Shown here piece by piece: positions 1-11,189 of a stretch of DNA of 64,000 nucleotides (within the stretch, counting starts at the first letter, position 1; the number at the start of each line of letters is the position of its first letter). The notes below the pieces were generated by a model. The model was not told the origin of the DNA. It worked only from the letters and a program-made list of their open reading frames with translations, and searched no databases. The translations under genes and the position numbers were made by a program. Location of the stretch: contig NC_087075.1 in NCBI RefSeq assembly GCF_026151205.1, positions 12,384,303 through 12,448,302 on the forward strand. Reading direction: 5' to 3'. The DNA comes from Bolinopsis microptera (taxonomy: Eukaryota > Ctenophora > Tentaculata > Lobata > Bolinopsidae).

Positions 1-237
1 TTATTATTATTATCTAGGATATTCTATTGAGATAGGATATTCTATCAAGATATATTATTCTAAATTTATGGTGCTAAAAACATAGAATCACTTTTTAAAT
101 CGCAGGTAATGCTAGAGGCATGAACTTACCTGACGCTGATTTCAAATCAGCTCACATGACATCGAGTGAATTGAAGTTAGTCACGTGACAAATACTAGAG
201 TTATTCATCATGATGAGGACATCAACTGTTAAAACTG

Positions 238-477
238 TTAATTATCTTTAAAAATGTCGCCTTCGATCAAAATTTCAAAATCACAAAATATGGATTTATC
301 ACGAACCTTAGTGTGTCCCATTCCTTCACAAGCAGTCCTACAAGTTGCCTCGTCAGTAACGAACAAGTCCTTTCCGTTGTGAGAGAAAGTAGTGCAGTTT
401 GTAGTCTGCCATGGACCAGCATTTGCTGGTTGCAGATACAGTCCTAGGATAGCTACCACGGCCAAGAGACGGTACAT
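238..477 (-). CDS. Small secreted cysteine-containing peptide, unknown function
   Basis: A 79-residue single-exon frame opens with a clear signal peptide: positive Tyr-Arg start, hydrophobic LLAVVAILGLYL, and an Ala-x-Ala-like cleavage site near residue 20. The predicted mature part is about 59 residues with four cysteines (near residues 28, 46, 50 and 65). One of them lies inside an N-glycosylation sequon (Asn-Cys-Thr). Four cysteines could make two disulfides in a compact extracellular peptide. I do not recognise the family. It could be a defence, signalling or matrix peptide. The stop and start are both clear and there is no sign of splicing. The frame is short, so it may be fortuitous, but the signal peptide argues for a real gene. 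Confidence 0.55.
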   Translation of the reverse strand: MYRLLAVVAILGLYLQPANAGPWQTTNCTTFSHNGKDLFVTDEATCRTACEGMGHTKVRDKSIFCDFEILIEGDIFKDN

Positions 478-880
478 GGCTGCTTGTACTGAGTTTACAA
501 TTGAGTTTGTTAGTTGGTTTCATTTGATAAATTCAAATTCAGGCATAGGCATGGAATATAAAGTGAGCTAAAAACCATTGAAAAATGTTATCTAACTACG
601 TCACGTATAGGTGATTTCTAAGTTCAGAGGGATTTTCAAATACTCTAAATGAAAAAAGTGTTTTTTGATGTAAAAAACGTGGTAAATTTTATCATAAAAT
701 TAACAGTAAACAGAATTGGGTCACAGCATTGAAATTCATCTTAAGTAAGAAAGTTTTCATGGTTCTATATCAAACTGTAATCAAAATAAATACATGAAAC
801 TTCCCGGAATCTCATACATGTTATGGATCTTATATCCGATTCAATAAAAAGCATCTCATACATTAACCGTTCACCCTCTA
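478..880. other. Intergenic spacer, no gene seen
   Basis: AT-rich DNA between the start of the small secreted peptide and the stop codon of the ribosomal-protein gene. It should hold the promoter and 5' UTR of the former and the 3' UTR of the latter. I see no further coding exon in it. Confidence 0.5.
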
Positions 881-1831
881 TCATTCCTTCAGAACCTTAT
901 CCCACCGCTGCTCCAAAAATTCTCCAATCTTAGCTCTCTCATCCTCCAAGAAATCCTCCTTATTTTTAGCGGACTCTCTCAGTGCCCAAGTTTCCTCCCG
1001 ACTATATCTCTTCTTCAGCACTGTAACCTCTGTAGACTTCAACTTATCATTATGTTCCCGAATATCCACATGTATAGGCTCACGTGACCAGCTCAACTCA
1101 AGTCGCTCGATAAACTTATCTTTAGGAGTTTTAGCAGGGCAGAAGTTAGTGATCTCTTTAAACATGATACCCACGTGATCTCTAATCGTGTTAACAGGGA
1201 AATCACTCCTGAGCAGAGGAAGTGTTATGTTGTAGTACGAGGGATTGTTTGCGGAGTCAATCATCTCCCATTCCATGTTCAGCTGTGCTCGTCTCACTGC
1301 ACTTTGTATCGTAGCAGCTGCTGTTCCACGTCTCTCGTGAGGCATCTTCGTCTTCAGGATCCTACCTAAAGGTCTGAGAGCTTGTAGCGCACGTGTTGTA
1401 CACACCACTACGTCATATTCATCCACACATGCCTGTATCTCATCTATATCTCCTGGTTCAATACACTTGGTCGCACCGTCGGAATACGCATCTCCATGCA
1501 CATCTGCCCCACAAACAGCAAGAATGCTAGTGTCTCTGACTTTGGATGCGAAGGTAGCCACGCCCCGCTCCTTCCTTAACTTCTTGGCTGCTCCCTCCAT
1601 CATAGCGTTCACTACAAAAGTACCAGAAACAAGCTCAGACTGGTCCACAGAGCTGAGAATCTGCTGGATCTCCTGGTAGTTGTGACAAGCTAGAGCGGGA
1701 GCTGTGTCAGAGGTTCTGATGAAGATATCATTAGTGGGGATGGTCTTAGCAGTGTCCTGTTGGACGATGTAGTAAAGGTTTCTCGTACATACTCTGTTTG
1801 AGAGTTGTAGCAACCTCCTTATTTGGAACAT
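881..1831 (-). CDS. MRPL1: Mitochondrial large-subunit ribosomal protein uL1m
   Basis: Single-exon gene for the mitochondrial member of ribosomal protein family L1, which forms the mobile L1 stalk at the E-site. The frame is open from 1909, but the Met at 1831 begins a typical mitochondrial presequence (MFQIRRLLQLSNRVCTRNLY), giving 316 residues, close to the usual animal length. The L1 fold signature is visible: an Ala/Val-rich strand, then the acidic stretch ending DEYDVVVCTTRALQALRPLG, then GRILKTKMP in place of the bacterial GRILGPRGLMPNPK. The C-terminal IMFKEITNF...PKDKFIERLELSWS block corresponds to the domain I return strand. The degenerate GRIL loop is normal for mitochondrial forms. 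Assignment rests on motif reading, not a search. Confidence 0.85.
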   Translation of the reverse strand: MFQIRRLLQLSNRVCTRNLYYIVQQDTAKTIPTNDIFIRTSDTAPALACHNYQEIQQILSSVDQSELVSGTFVVNAMMEGAAKKLRKERGVATFASKVRDTSILAVCGADVHGDAYSDGATKCIEPGDIDEIQACVDEYDVVVCTTRALQALRPLGRILKTKMPHERRGTAAATIQSAVRRAQLNMEWEMIDSANNPSYYNITLPLLRSDFPVNTIRDHVGIMFKEITNFCPAKTPKDKFIERLELSWSREPIHVDIREHNDKLKSTEVTVLKKRYSREETWALRESAKNKEDFLEDERAKIGEFLEQRWDKVLKE

Positions 1832-3434
1832 TCTCTCACTTACAATTACAAACTGAAATAGTTGTTCGCTTCTAGAATCTAGAATCTTCTGGTAGGAAGT
1901 TAGGTGCACCGCCTTCTGGTTTTCAGGGACAGTAGTTGGTGGATTGTTATTGGTTTGTCATTGATTACATATCTCCTGCAAAGTAAGACGATGTTAATGA
2001 CCACGCGTTATTTTAATTATGATTTAAATACCACGAATAAAGTAAAATAGTTTTTAAAATATGACAGGTTGTGTCATGTGGAAACCATATCATCAGGAAC
2101 GATGTTTTGGTGGGCCGTATATATCTTATAGCCGACTGAATACCAAATAACCGTGAAATTTAATCACTTTCACAATGAAACAAAGCCGCTTTGTAATGTA
2201 AATTATTAGTTTGATTAACCAACTGGGACTTATCATAAAAATTTTAAGCATCTAGCTGAATTAATTATCGTAAATCTTAACATCTTATGACAGTGAAAAT
2301 CTTTGGTATGCTATTTATTTATCACCGAGTTTTCGATACAACTTGTTATTGGAATAATTATTCATTACTGTAATCAATTAAAACCAATTACTACCATAAA
2401 CTAATATTATTATTGTAGTTGCATTCAAATTATGTAAACAGAATAATTTTCCGTTGTTCAATTGATTCGAATTCACATTTGAATAGAGATAATTTTGAAA
2501 CTTGATATAGACAAAATGCTGTAAAAAGATAAAATTAACCTTTGAAAACTGATATGGACAGAGCTACAGTTACACATTTTCCATTATTTTTGTAACACAG
2601 TGATTGATAATTGATATCACAACATTAGCAGTTCTACAAATTGTAACAATTCACAAAAATTCACACTTAAGATTTCATTTTATTTAATGCTGAGACATTG
2701 CTATTCGTCTTAATGTATTTATGGTTCTACTTAACGATAATTAATCGAATCCGGATTATTTCATATCTTATCGATAATGGCAATGTATTGTGCAAGTAAA
2801 TTGTGACAAAAGACTGTACCCTGATTTGGTAACTTGAATCATCTCTATCAATAATTATTAAATTCTCCACATTTTATCACAGAAACAAAGATTCAACGAG
2901 AATAACTCTTATATTTTAAGGTTTAAAGCTCACGAAATAATAACTAATTCCTTCAAATTCGCAATTTAAGGAACAGTCTAAGTGTTCTGAAGGCAACCCT
3001 CTAGAAATATAAAAAAGAATTGTTCATTCTAAACAAGTTCATTCTAAACAAGTTTCCAGTCATCATGATGTTAAACTGTTTCAAAGTTCCAAGTATACAC
3101 AAAAAGTAGACTCGGACGACGGTTCAGGTAATATCTCAGTTCAGCGCTCACCGTGTCATTCAGTGACTCAGTATTCTGTATCGGGACAGCTTTTAGGATC
3201 TTGCTCCACATTCCACAATACTCAACATACCGCAATCCAGTTCGTGTCCAATACAACAGGCTTTTATTGGTAAGTTCCGGTATAAAGTTATCTAGCTATC
3301 TGACATTTGATTTTAGAAACGCGACTGATAAGACAAACGACTGATAAGGATCTCAGCTGATAAGACTTGCGACTGATAAGATTTGCTAACACTGGATGCT
3401 CTCTAAACAATCCATAATCTCTAATCACGTGTTA
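1832..3434. other. AT-rich intergenic region
   Basis: No convincing exon was found. It contains the upstream region of MRPL1 and the 3' flank of the zinc-finger gene. Two short overlapping frames on opposite strands (3071-3344) look like chance. The right end carries the GATA-motif cluster listed separately. Confidence 0.45.
3325..3385 (+). promoter_or_regulatory. Cluster of four CTGATAAG (GATA-type) motifs
   Basis: Four copies of CTGATAAG occur within about 60 bp, spaced roughly 15-17 bp apart, just downstream of the zinc-finger gene stop codon. CTGATAAG matches the binding consensus (WGATAR) of GATA transcription factors. This may be a small enhancer or only a degenerate tandem repeat. Confidence 0.35.
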
Positions 3435-6400
3435 TCACGTGTACTCCACGCTCACATTCTGCATCTCAACATTCTGCATCTCTACATCTTTACTCACAGT
3501 AGTAATAACCTCTTCTTCCTCATCTTCATCATCCTCATCTTCTTCTTGTCTGTCGTCCTCTACCTGTAATCCTCCCAGCACAGTCTTCCTCCCGAGTATA
3601 GATATATCCTTGTGTTTGAGGTTCATGTGCCTGGTGAGACTCTCAGTGCTGCTGAACATGGCCCCACACACGTTACACGTGTAGTATTCCATCAGAGGCA
3701 TATCATCAACAGACACTGACTGGGTGGATACAACTTGTTGAACTGCTGACTCCTTTATGGCGTTGGATTTGCGTGGTGCTGCTGCTGCATGCGCGTGCGC
3801 GAATTCAATGTGAGTTTTCAGATCAACTTCTTCTTGGAACGATTTCCCACACGTAGCACAGTTAAAGAACAGACCGTCTATATCTCCCGAATTGTTCTTA
3901 TCTTTCTTACCATTATTAGCAGTTTTATCAGCCCTTATCTCAGGATGTGCCACCTCCAGATGCTTCACGAACTGTTTCTGTTCCTTGTAACTCCTCCCAC
4001 ACAAATCACACTCAAAGTCATCGTTCTTCTTGGAGTGCATCTTGAGAATGTGACTCTGCAGGGCTTTAGGTCGGGTAAAGCTTCTAGAACATTCCGGGCA
4101 ATCGTATGTAGACTTGCTTCTCTGTTGCTCTGACACAATGTCATTGATAAGAGTGTTACTCCATGTACCTCCCTCCTTTTTCTCAACTCGTAACTCAGGA
4201 GGGGCAGGGCTGTTGTTGTTGTTATTGTTCACTAGTTCCTGTTTCAGGATTACTATTTGGTTTTTAGAGTTGTAGCGGAGTTTTTCTGGCGTGCTGACGT
4301 CTTTTACTGGCATGAAGTTCTCGCAGTCTTCTCCTTCGTCGTGAACCATCTCCTGAGGTTGATGAGGTTGTTAATTAGTAAGGTAATTAGTTAATGAGTT
4401 AGTTATTTAATAGCAGAGCCAGTCAGTCATATTAGAAGAGATAGGCAGCAAAGCGTCTAAGAGAGAAGAAAGATCAAGTAAACTTTTAGACTGTTGGTTT
4501 TCTCATCAGAAAGATAAGCAAGCAATTATCAATAATTTGTATTCAACCTGGCTGCTTTAAAATAATTATTCATTTAACTAATTAGCTAATTAGCTAATTA
4601 CCTGTTCATGCTGCAGTACAGTTGAGAGCGGGGTGTCTACTAAGCTATCATCTTCAACCATTGTCTGGTGAATGTTTTGCACATGTTCCATCTTGTCCTC
4701 TATACCTTGTTTTGGAAGTAGTACTGTTATTGCTTAATATCATCGTTAATTATAGTCATCAGATATTATCTATTAGTCATCAGATATTATCTATTAGTCA
4801 TCAGATATTATCTATTAGTCATCAGATATTATCTAGATATTTGTTAAGAGAATTATACAGTACAGTAGAGTAGGAGCGGTATACGAATACATCGCTGATG
4901 GTGTTATCACGTGAAACTTAAAGTTCGCTTTTATATGTTACACACTATCAATTATTTACCACACTAAAATAACCAATTAGCTATTTATAAATTAACTAAC
5001 AATTAAAGACGTCCCCACAGAACTGGCATTCTTGTTCACTGTGGTTGAAATGTGAGCGTGTGATAAACGCGTCAGGATCCTCCTGGTTGTGGTCCTTCCG
5101 GATGTGATGTCGGACTGTCGTCTTGTTTCTGTACCTGATCACGTGATTAATTAGTAGCTAATCAGTTAATTGGTCAATTAGGTGGATCATAAATCAATGG
5201 CGTTTCAATGGCTCTTTGCTGTTAAGTTAATTTTTGTTACCTGACTAATTTTTGATAATTTAAAAAATTAGAATCTACTTACTTCCTCTTGCAGAGCCCA
5301 CAATCGTAGGTCCTAACGTTCACCACCTCCCCGCTGCTACCGATACTCAACCCTGCCTCTTCCATGTGTTCCAGCTGATTAATTCATTAATTAGTCAATT
5401 AGCTTATTAATTAATTATTTGGAACATAATGTGTGCGGTAAAAGCATGACATTTTCGTAAAGAAGGTTAGAACCAAGGGCCAGCTGTAAAGGGGGCTACC
5501 TTCACACAACACCACGTGTGATCACGTGACCAGCATGTGATAGTCACGTGATAGTCACGTGATAGTCACGTGATAGTGGACTCACCTGATAAACGTATGT
5601 GTCAGGAGAGAAGGGAAGACCGTGGTGTACTTCTATGTGTTTCTTGATGTCGCTGTATCGACCTGGGGTTCAATTATATAATTAGGGGAAAATAGCGGTT
5701 ATTATCTGAACAATTAGCCTGTTGTTCAATTAAAAGGATCTGGTATTAACGAAATAAGAATGGTAAAAACAGTATTTTTGTCAGGATTATTCGACATATT
5801 ATTATAGAGTGTTAAAGTACAAGTTCCCGATAATATTTGCCATTTTAGGAACCCTCTGAAGGTGACACGCATTAGAACTCTCCGTCAAATTTAGTGGATT
5901 AGCAGAGTGAATATTATGTAAATGTATAGTTGTACAATGTACAATGTACACAGTTGCAGTGTGTATAGCGTGTTACTTGATGTGTAACGTGTATAGCGTG
6001 TAGCATGAACTATCAAATATTGCGATAGTTATGTACATTCTCTATTGTGAAGAGCGTGCTTAAGTAACATGGCTCCGCATTTATTCGGTACGGTGGTGGC
6101 ATTCTGCTGTATATAATGCATATTATATATTATATTTTCTTAACTTTTAAAACAGCCGTTAATGATACATGCAAAAAACCGAGTTGCTAATAGTAAAATG
6201 GCGATGCACATTACACATTTACACAATACATTTGTATCTGGCAAGTTCAGTATGTATTTTAATTGGTTAGTGCAAATAAAATATTGCATGGGACGAGCCT
6301 TTTTCAAATGAAATTGAATTAACAACTATACTATGTACTACTAATTAGAGTAATTACCGAAGGGGTTGCCACATTTAGCACATCTGAAGGGTCTGATGGC

Positions 6401-8665
6401 TTGTATTCTCTCCATATCCTCCTTGGACACCGCCTGGCCGTGTATTGTTTCTATGTGTCTCTTTACGTCTGACTTTCGTGTAAACCTCCTTCCTGTGGGA
6501 ATAAGATAATAGAACAACGAGATAAGAGATAACAGAAAAGAGATAACAGACAAGAGATAATAGACAAGAGATAAGCGACTAGTCTATTATAACTGTATAA
6601 TTAATATAATTATTTAATCAGACGAATGAATAATCTTCATCACCCTAACGTTAATCACAGGTGCCAACAGCTGTATTAGTTAGCGTCTTACCACAGATAC
6701 TGCAGGCGTACGGTTTGAGATGAATGTGATCACTCTGCATGTGCCGCTTCAGTTCCACCGCTTGAGCAAACGTCTCCCCACATTCAACACAGACACCACC
6801 TGCTTTGTCAGATAATTACGATAATTAATTAGATGATTACGATGATTTCTAGATAATTCAAATGAGGGTTTAAAATTCATAACAGCTCACGTCACTTTCA
6901 AATATGGTATCATCATAATTAATAGACAGTCATGATATTAAAGAAAATTAAAAGAAATAAAAAGAGTAAAATATTTACCATTACCTTCTTCAGAACCGTC
7001 AAAGTATTTGTGTCCCTGATTGTTGATGCGCGAGTTCGGGTTATACCGGGGAGGTTTCCTAGAGCGCTTTGCTTGGTAGTCTGACATGTTGCGCTTTGCC
7101 ATCAGCGCTGACCTTTTCCGTTTTTTCAGCTCTGATATGTCCTTAGGCCACTTGAGTGGTTCGGTGCCAGGATGCTGTTCTAATATGTGCTCCTGAAGGT
7201 ATGTCAGAATAAAATAAAAACAACTGAATTGACACGGTTTTTAGTTTTTCCTACTTAGGCTATAAGTTTGAGAAGAGGTCTTAGAGCATATAAATGAAAT
7301 TAAAATAATATAATTTATAAAATCTGTTTCGAAATATTCGAAATAAAGTACCTGATAGTCCAGTTCGTTCACAAAAACTTTACCACACTCGCAAGCCACA
7401 GTTATATACATCTCGTTCCTCTTGTTTCCAGCAAGTGGACCACCGGGCTTTTTAACGGGGGAAACTTGCATTTCATGGTCAATCTCGATGTGTACTTTCA
7501 GTTCTAGGAAAAGGGTTTTATTAATTCATAAATTAATTTATCTGGTGTTCCAACTCCTATGCTATTCACTAACTTTCATAATGTATGTAAAAAACGTTTT
7601 TTTGCTTCAACATCGCACGATTGACTACACATTTAACACAAGTAAGTTTACTGACCCTGCTGGCTCTCAAAGACAAGCCGACAGTGTGGGCACTCAAACC
7701 CTCTGTTGCGCAGCATGTTCTGTTCCCCGTGCATACTGATGAAATGTGCATTGAGCTGCATCTTATCTTCAAACAGTTCCTCGCACACTTCGCATTGCCA
7801 TGCTGAGTCTTCCGGCTGACACACCTCACTGCAGAGTGCTTGAGTTAGATAAATATGGAAAGGGGATCATCACATTGTCATCCAATTCTTAGATAAATGG
7901 TGAATAGTAGTAATTCCCATTTTTTTGGCATGATCAAAGCTGGTTTTGTAACTTTGTATTGATGAAAATTGTACATCAAGTTTTGACTAACCAGTGTAAT
8001 TTTAGTTGGTTAGGAGAGAGAAATGTTTCCTTGCAATTGAGACATCTGAACATGGGGTCTTGTGAGGTGGCTTTAGCGGCCGGCTCAGTTTCCGTTTGTC
8101 CCTGAAATATTATTTGTTTAACATTGTTTGGATCATGATTGATTCTGACTTTAATTAACAATCCTTAAGCAGTATACAGTATTATGAACATTGCTCGGGA
8201 ATATTATGACTGGGATAAAGTGGTGGGTTTTGGAAAATTCCGCCATATTTTTCCCGGTCATTAATTTTCCCAGTCATAAATTAACCCGCTCGCGCTATAA
8301 TGTTCCCGAGTAAGGTAGGTAAAATCTTAAATCTATACCTGAGAAGTAGCGGCTCTATTCTCCATGTAATGCTGTTTAAGATGGTTGTTTAACAGTATCC
8401 TATCTCTGAACCCTAACATGCAGCTTCTACAAAAGTGTGGTGTGTTGGGCTGTGAGAGACTGCTCAGACGCCAACATTCCCCACTCTCATCGTCTGACGT
8501 ACCGTCTTCGTAACCCTGCAATCAAAGTTTCATGAGGAACATGAAATGAGTGAGAATTAAACCTAATTAAATTTTACAAATCTGTTTCAATAATTCATCT
8601 GAGCTCAGATATAACTGAAATATTTATGATCTTACCATTTGCAGAGGCCTCCGTATGCTGTGCAT
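3435..8665 (-). CDS. Poly-C2H2 zinc-finger protein, 13 exons, about 14 fingers
   Basis: Probable DNA-binding nuclear regulator. Coding exons in transcript order: 8665-8636, 8515-8339, 8101-7992, 7828-7656, 7503-7352, 7192-6985, 6799-6692, 6492-6358, 5662-5586, 5374-5283, 5134-5001, 4705-4602 and 4352-3435. They sum to 2,418 nt (805 codons plus stop). Every junction is GT-AG and in phase, and several introns cut inside fingers so that joining restores C-x2-C-x12-H-x3-4-H spacing (for example 7656/7503, 6692/6492, 5001/4705). I count 14 fingers; the second ends H-x3-C and the fifth begins C-x-C. The last exon carries four fingers and a Glu/Asp-rich acidic tail. Exon 1 encodes only ten residues from the Met at 8665. 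A specific orthologue is not recognised. The acceptor at 4706 is weak in pyrimidines but needed for finger ten. Confidence 0.85.
4756..4835. repeat. 21-bp minisatellite, about four copies
   Basis: A 21-bp unit containing GTCATCAGATATTATCTATT is repeated almost perfectly about four times in the intron between the zinc-finger exons at 5001 and 4705. It sits near the acceptor side of that intron. Confidence 0.9.
5520..5580. repeat. Short tandem CACGTG repeat next to a splice donor
   Basis: The palindrome CACGTG occurs five times in about 55 bp, three of them in an 11-bp tandem unit (ATAGTCACGTG). The run ends a few bases before the donor site of the zinc-finger exon 5586-5662. It could be E-box-like or merely a microsatellite. 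Confidence 0.75.
6495..6575. repeat. Degenerate GAGATAA-rich tandem repeat in intron
   Basis: Copies of AGAGATAA(C/T)AGACA follow one another just upstream of the acceptor of zinc-finger exon 6358-6492. On the transcribed strand they read as a pyrimidine-rich TTATCTCT tract, so they may serve as the polypyrimidine tract for that acceptor. Confidence 0.6.
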
Positions 8666-9033
8666 TTTAAAAGCTTATTAAGCACTCCAATAGATTCCCT
8701 TCTTTTTGGCTATTTAAAGTTTTTTATGATGATATATTTAAGATGTTAGTATAGATGAAATTTGTCATAATTACACACTTCCAAGGCAATTTTAAAATAC
8801 TTAAAATTAGTATTAATGTAATGATAAGAAACAAATATATCTATCAGTTTAATGGACACAATAAAAAGCTAAACTTTTGTGAATGGTATAAAATATCAGT
8901 TTTTTAGATAAATAGCTGTCAATATTTACACCCCACTTGCGGCGAAGTTATTGTTCCGCATAGTGTACAACTTACAACACAAATAAACAAAATATAAACA
9001 CCTCCAGTTTACAAAACCAAATCATTCAGCTAC
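8666..9033. other. Short spacer between zinc-finger gene and prefoldin gene
   Basis: About 370 bp of AT-rich DNA separates two genes on the same strand. It must contain the 3' end of the prefoldin transcript and the promoter of the zinc-finger gene, or the two are transcribed together. No coding exon is seen. Confidence 0.5.
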
Positions 9034-9501
9034 TTATGCCTGCTGTGCAGTTTGTTGCTGAGCCTGAGCTTGTATCTTCAACTGCAGGATTTCGGTGGTA
9101 ACCTGTCTCAGCTTGTCCTTTTCAATCAAATTCTTTTGAACAACTTCCATCTTCTTTGTAATGTATTCAGTAATTCTTGTGAAATACCCTTTGGCTTCAG
9201 GAATGGTCATTTTAACATGATAGCCAGTACCAATGTCAATTAAAACTTTTTCAATGTTAGCAAGCTGACCAGGTACATACATTGAACTTGTCAGGGGCAC
9301 CAAGACATCTTTACCAACTTCTTTCTTGGAAAGCTTTAGGACACTCTCTTGAGATTCCATGAAGCGGGACTGAACACCTTTCAGTTGAGCAAGTGACTGA
9401 GTAAGCATTTGCTCCTCCTCTTCGAATTGTGTGCGCAGCTGATTTAACTGAGGCACTGGAAGTTGAGCCAGATCAACAGCTTGGACATTTTCAGCAGCCA
9501 T
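9034..9501 (-). CDS. PFDN5: Prefoldin subunit 5
   Basis: Encodes a 155-residue alpha-type prefoldin subunit, part of the jellyfish-shaped hexamer that hands nascent actin and tubulin to the cytosolic chaperonin. Length matches the family (about 150-155). The N-terminal coiled coil (PQLNQLRTQFEEEEQMLTQS) is followed by the beta-hairpin core (VLVPLTSSMYVPGQL, then VLIDIGTGYHVKM), then FTRITEYITKKME and a second coiled coil with a Gln/Ala-rich tail. The order LTSSMYVPG...GTGY(H/F)VE is diagnostic of PFDN5. The gene has no intron in this window, and the Met at 9501 gives the expected N-terminus. It lies just downstream of a duplicated 5' flank (see the tandem duplication). Confidence 0.95.
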   Translation of the reverse strand: MAAENVQAVDLAQLPVPQLNQLRTQFEEEEQMLTQSLAQLKGVQSRFMESQESVLKLSKKEVGKDVLVPLTSSMYVPGQLANIEKVLIDIGTGYHVKMTIPEAKGYFTRITEYITKKMEVVQKNLIEKDKLRQVTTEILQLKIQAQAQQQTAQQA

Positions 9502-9715
9502 GTTTGTACAGCTATCTAAGATGAATGATGATTAAGTAAGACACAATTTGATTTTACAATATGCACTACTAGAGGCTTTCATAGAATGCGGACTAACGTA
9601 ACAATAATTGATATTTTGTTTAATTTTGCAAATAAGAAGAACAAAAAAATTTAGAGAGGTTGAGGGGAATTATACTACACATGAGCAATTGTAAAACAAA
9701 AACTCCTTAATTAAA

Positions 9716-9925
9716 TACAAGTATGATGTAGGAGAATTTTGTGTCGAAGCTAAAGTACATGGGTGCCTGAAAAGTGGAATTTCCCTTGGAGGACAGTGAT
9801 GGTACTTCTGAAATGGGCACTGACTGTGTGGATAGTGACTTTAAATGGCTGAGGCATGCATTATAAGCAATCAATACAGCCATGGTGCAAATCGCTTTTC
9901 GGAAGATCAATTAGCCAAAGTGATC
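9716..9925 (+). pseudogene. Decayed gene fragment, copy A (possibly ARPC5-like)
   Basis: Plus-strand remnant with several in-frame stops and frameshifts relative to copy B. It still reads KYKYDV at the start and VEAKVHGCLKSG before the first break. The similarity to copy B makes it the more damaged of two copies. Identity is uncertain; see copy B for the argument for an Arp2/3 subunit 5 origin. Confidence 0.4.
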
Positions 9926-10148
9926 AAATGGCTCACACAAGCACTCTATATAGAAACCTGATATATTTGAACAGCTATCTAAGATAAATTGTGATTAAGC
10001 AAGACACAATTTGATTTTGCATGCACAACTAGAGGCTTTCATAGAATGCGGACTAGTGTAACAATAATTGATAATTTGTTTCAAGGGGAATTATACTACA
10101 CATGAACAATTGTAAAACAGAAACTCTTGCATTCGAAAAAATTTAATT

Positions 10149-11159
10149 AAATACAAGTACGATGTAGAAGAATTTCGTGTCTAAGCCCACTGGCGTAACG
10201 TTGCCTGTTGGCACCCCCCCCCCCCCCCCCTGCCGAAAAAGCGCCCCCCTAATGGTGCCCCCTCTCCTTTTGGTGCCCCCTCCCCTTTTGGTGCCTCCCT
10301 AAAATTGAAAAAAGTAGGTGATTTTAGAGGATACACCGATAGAATCTCAAAAAAGTGTGTTTCTAGAGCAAAATACACAGTATTGCTAGTACCTCAGTAA
10401 AAATATAAAATTATTCAAACAATATACACATAATATAGCAATGACCCTATATAAAATCAACCCTTTAAGAATTCAAAAAATTCCCTTAACAATCAAAAAT
10501 TACCCTTGGCCTTGTGGCTCCAAGTTAAGATCTAGACTGTTTATATCAACAATGTTTTTTCTCGCACCTCTGTCCCCACGGAGAGATATCACTGTTGTTC
10601 TAAGGATTTCAAAGCAAAGGCGCTTTCTGATGTATCCTACAGCGTCTGAGTACCTCTGGCCAGTGTGGTACTCCATCTTACTGGCCAGTTTCTTGACCAG
10701 TCTCTCAGCTTCACCACCCATTCCACCAGAAGTCGAGAACACTAAAGGTGTGAAGCTTCCTTTCTCCACTTCAAGAACCCTTGCATTGTAACATCGCTTT
10801 TTCTCATTTTCATGGGACAGGTACATTGCTGGTATCGATTTGCTTGCATTAGTACCTCAGTTCAGTTTTTCAAAATTGTCCCACATTCGAAAAATGATTT
10901 GGCACCCCCTAAGATGCTCCCCCACCCCATCCCGGACAGCAGGGTTAGCAGGGCCCTTTATCACGCCACTGTCGAAGCCAAAGTACATGGGTGCCTGAAA
11001 AGTGGAATGTCCCTTTGGACGGTGCTGGAACTTCTGAAAATGTTGGGCGCTGATTGTGTGGCCAGTGACTCAATGGCCGAGGTATGTATTGTAAAAGCAA
11101 TCAATACAGGCATGGTGAAAATCGTTTTGGAAGAGCAATTAGCCAATGTGATCAAATAG
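10149..11159 (+). pseudogene. Decayed gene fragment, copy B, interrupted by a hAT-like element (possibly ARPC5-like)
   Basis: Plus-strand coding-like sequence lies on both sides of the 784-bp insertion. The left side encodes KYKYDVEEFRV and the right side continues EAKVHGCLKSGMSLWTVLEL and onward for about 60 codons to a TAG at 11157. The pattern, an acidic YD-rich N-terminus and then E-x-x-V-x-x-CL-x-x-G with amphipathic helices, loosely matches the N-terminal half of ARPC5 (p16-Arc). That match is from memory and weak. The rest of the gene is absent. It is most likely a truncated retrocopy or gene relic. Confidence 0.35.
10188..10971. mobile_element. Non-autonomous hAT-like DNA transposon, 784 bp
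   Basis: The insertion starts CACTGGCGTAACG and ends TCACGCCACTG, giving short imperfect terminal inverted repeats of the CA(C/G)TGGCG type common in hAT elements. It is flanked by an 8-bp target duplication (TCTAAGCC on the left, TCGAAGCC on the right, one mismatch), the hAT hallmark. The empty site is visible in the paralogous copy A near 9744. No transposase is present. A minus-strand frame at 10500-10826 inside it (with FTPLVFSTSGGMGGE and a C-terminal RGDRG) resembles a C-terminal segment I recall from invertebrate retroelement polyproteins, so the element may have captured other repeat DNA. It also contains a poly-C run near 10212-10230. Confidence 0.75.
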
Positions 11160-11189
11160 CTCACACAATTAATCTATATAGGAACCTCA

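Noticed and set aside
3071-3344. Overlapping short frames on both strands
   Set aside because: About 60 codons each, with no signal peptide, motif or splice support.
10812-11159. A 115-codon plus-strand frame as a single gene
   Set aside because: Its first part lies inside the hAT-like element and its second part in the relic gene. The frame only exists because of the insertion junction.
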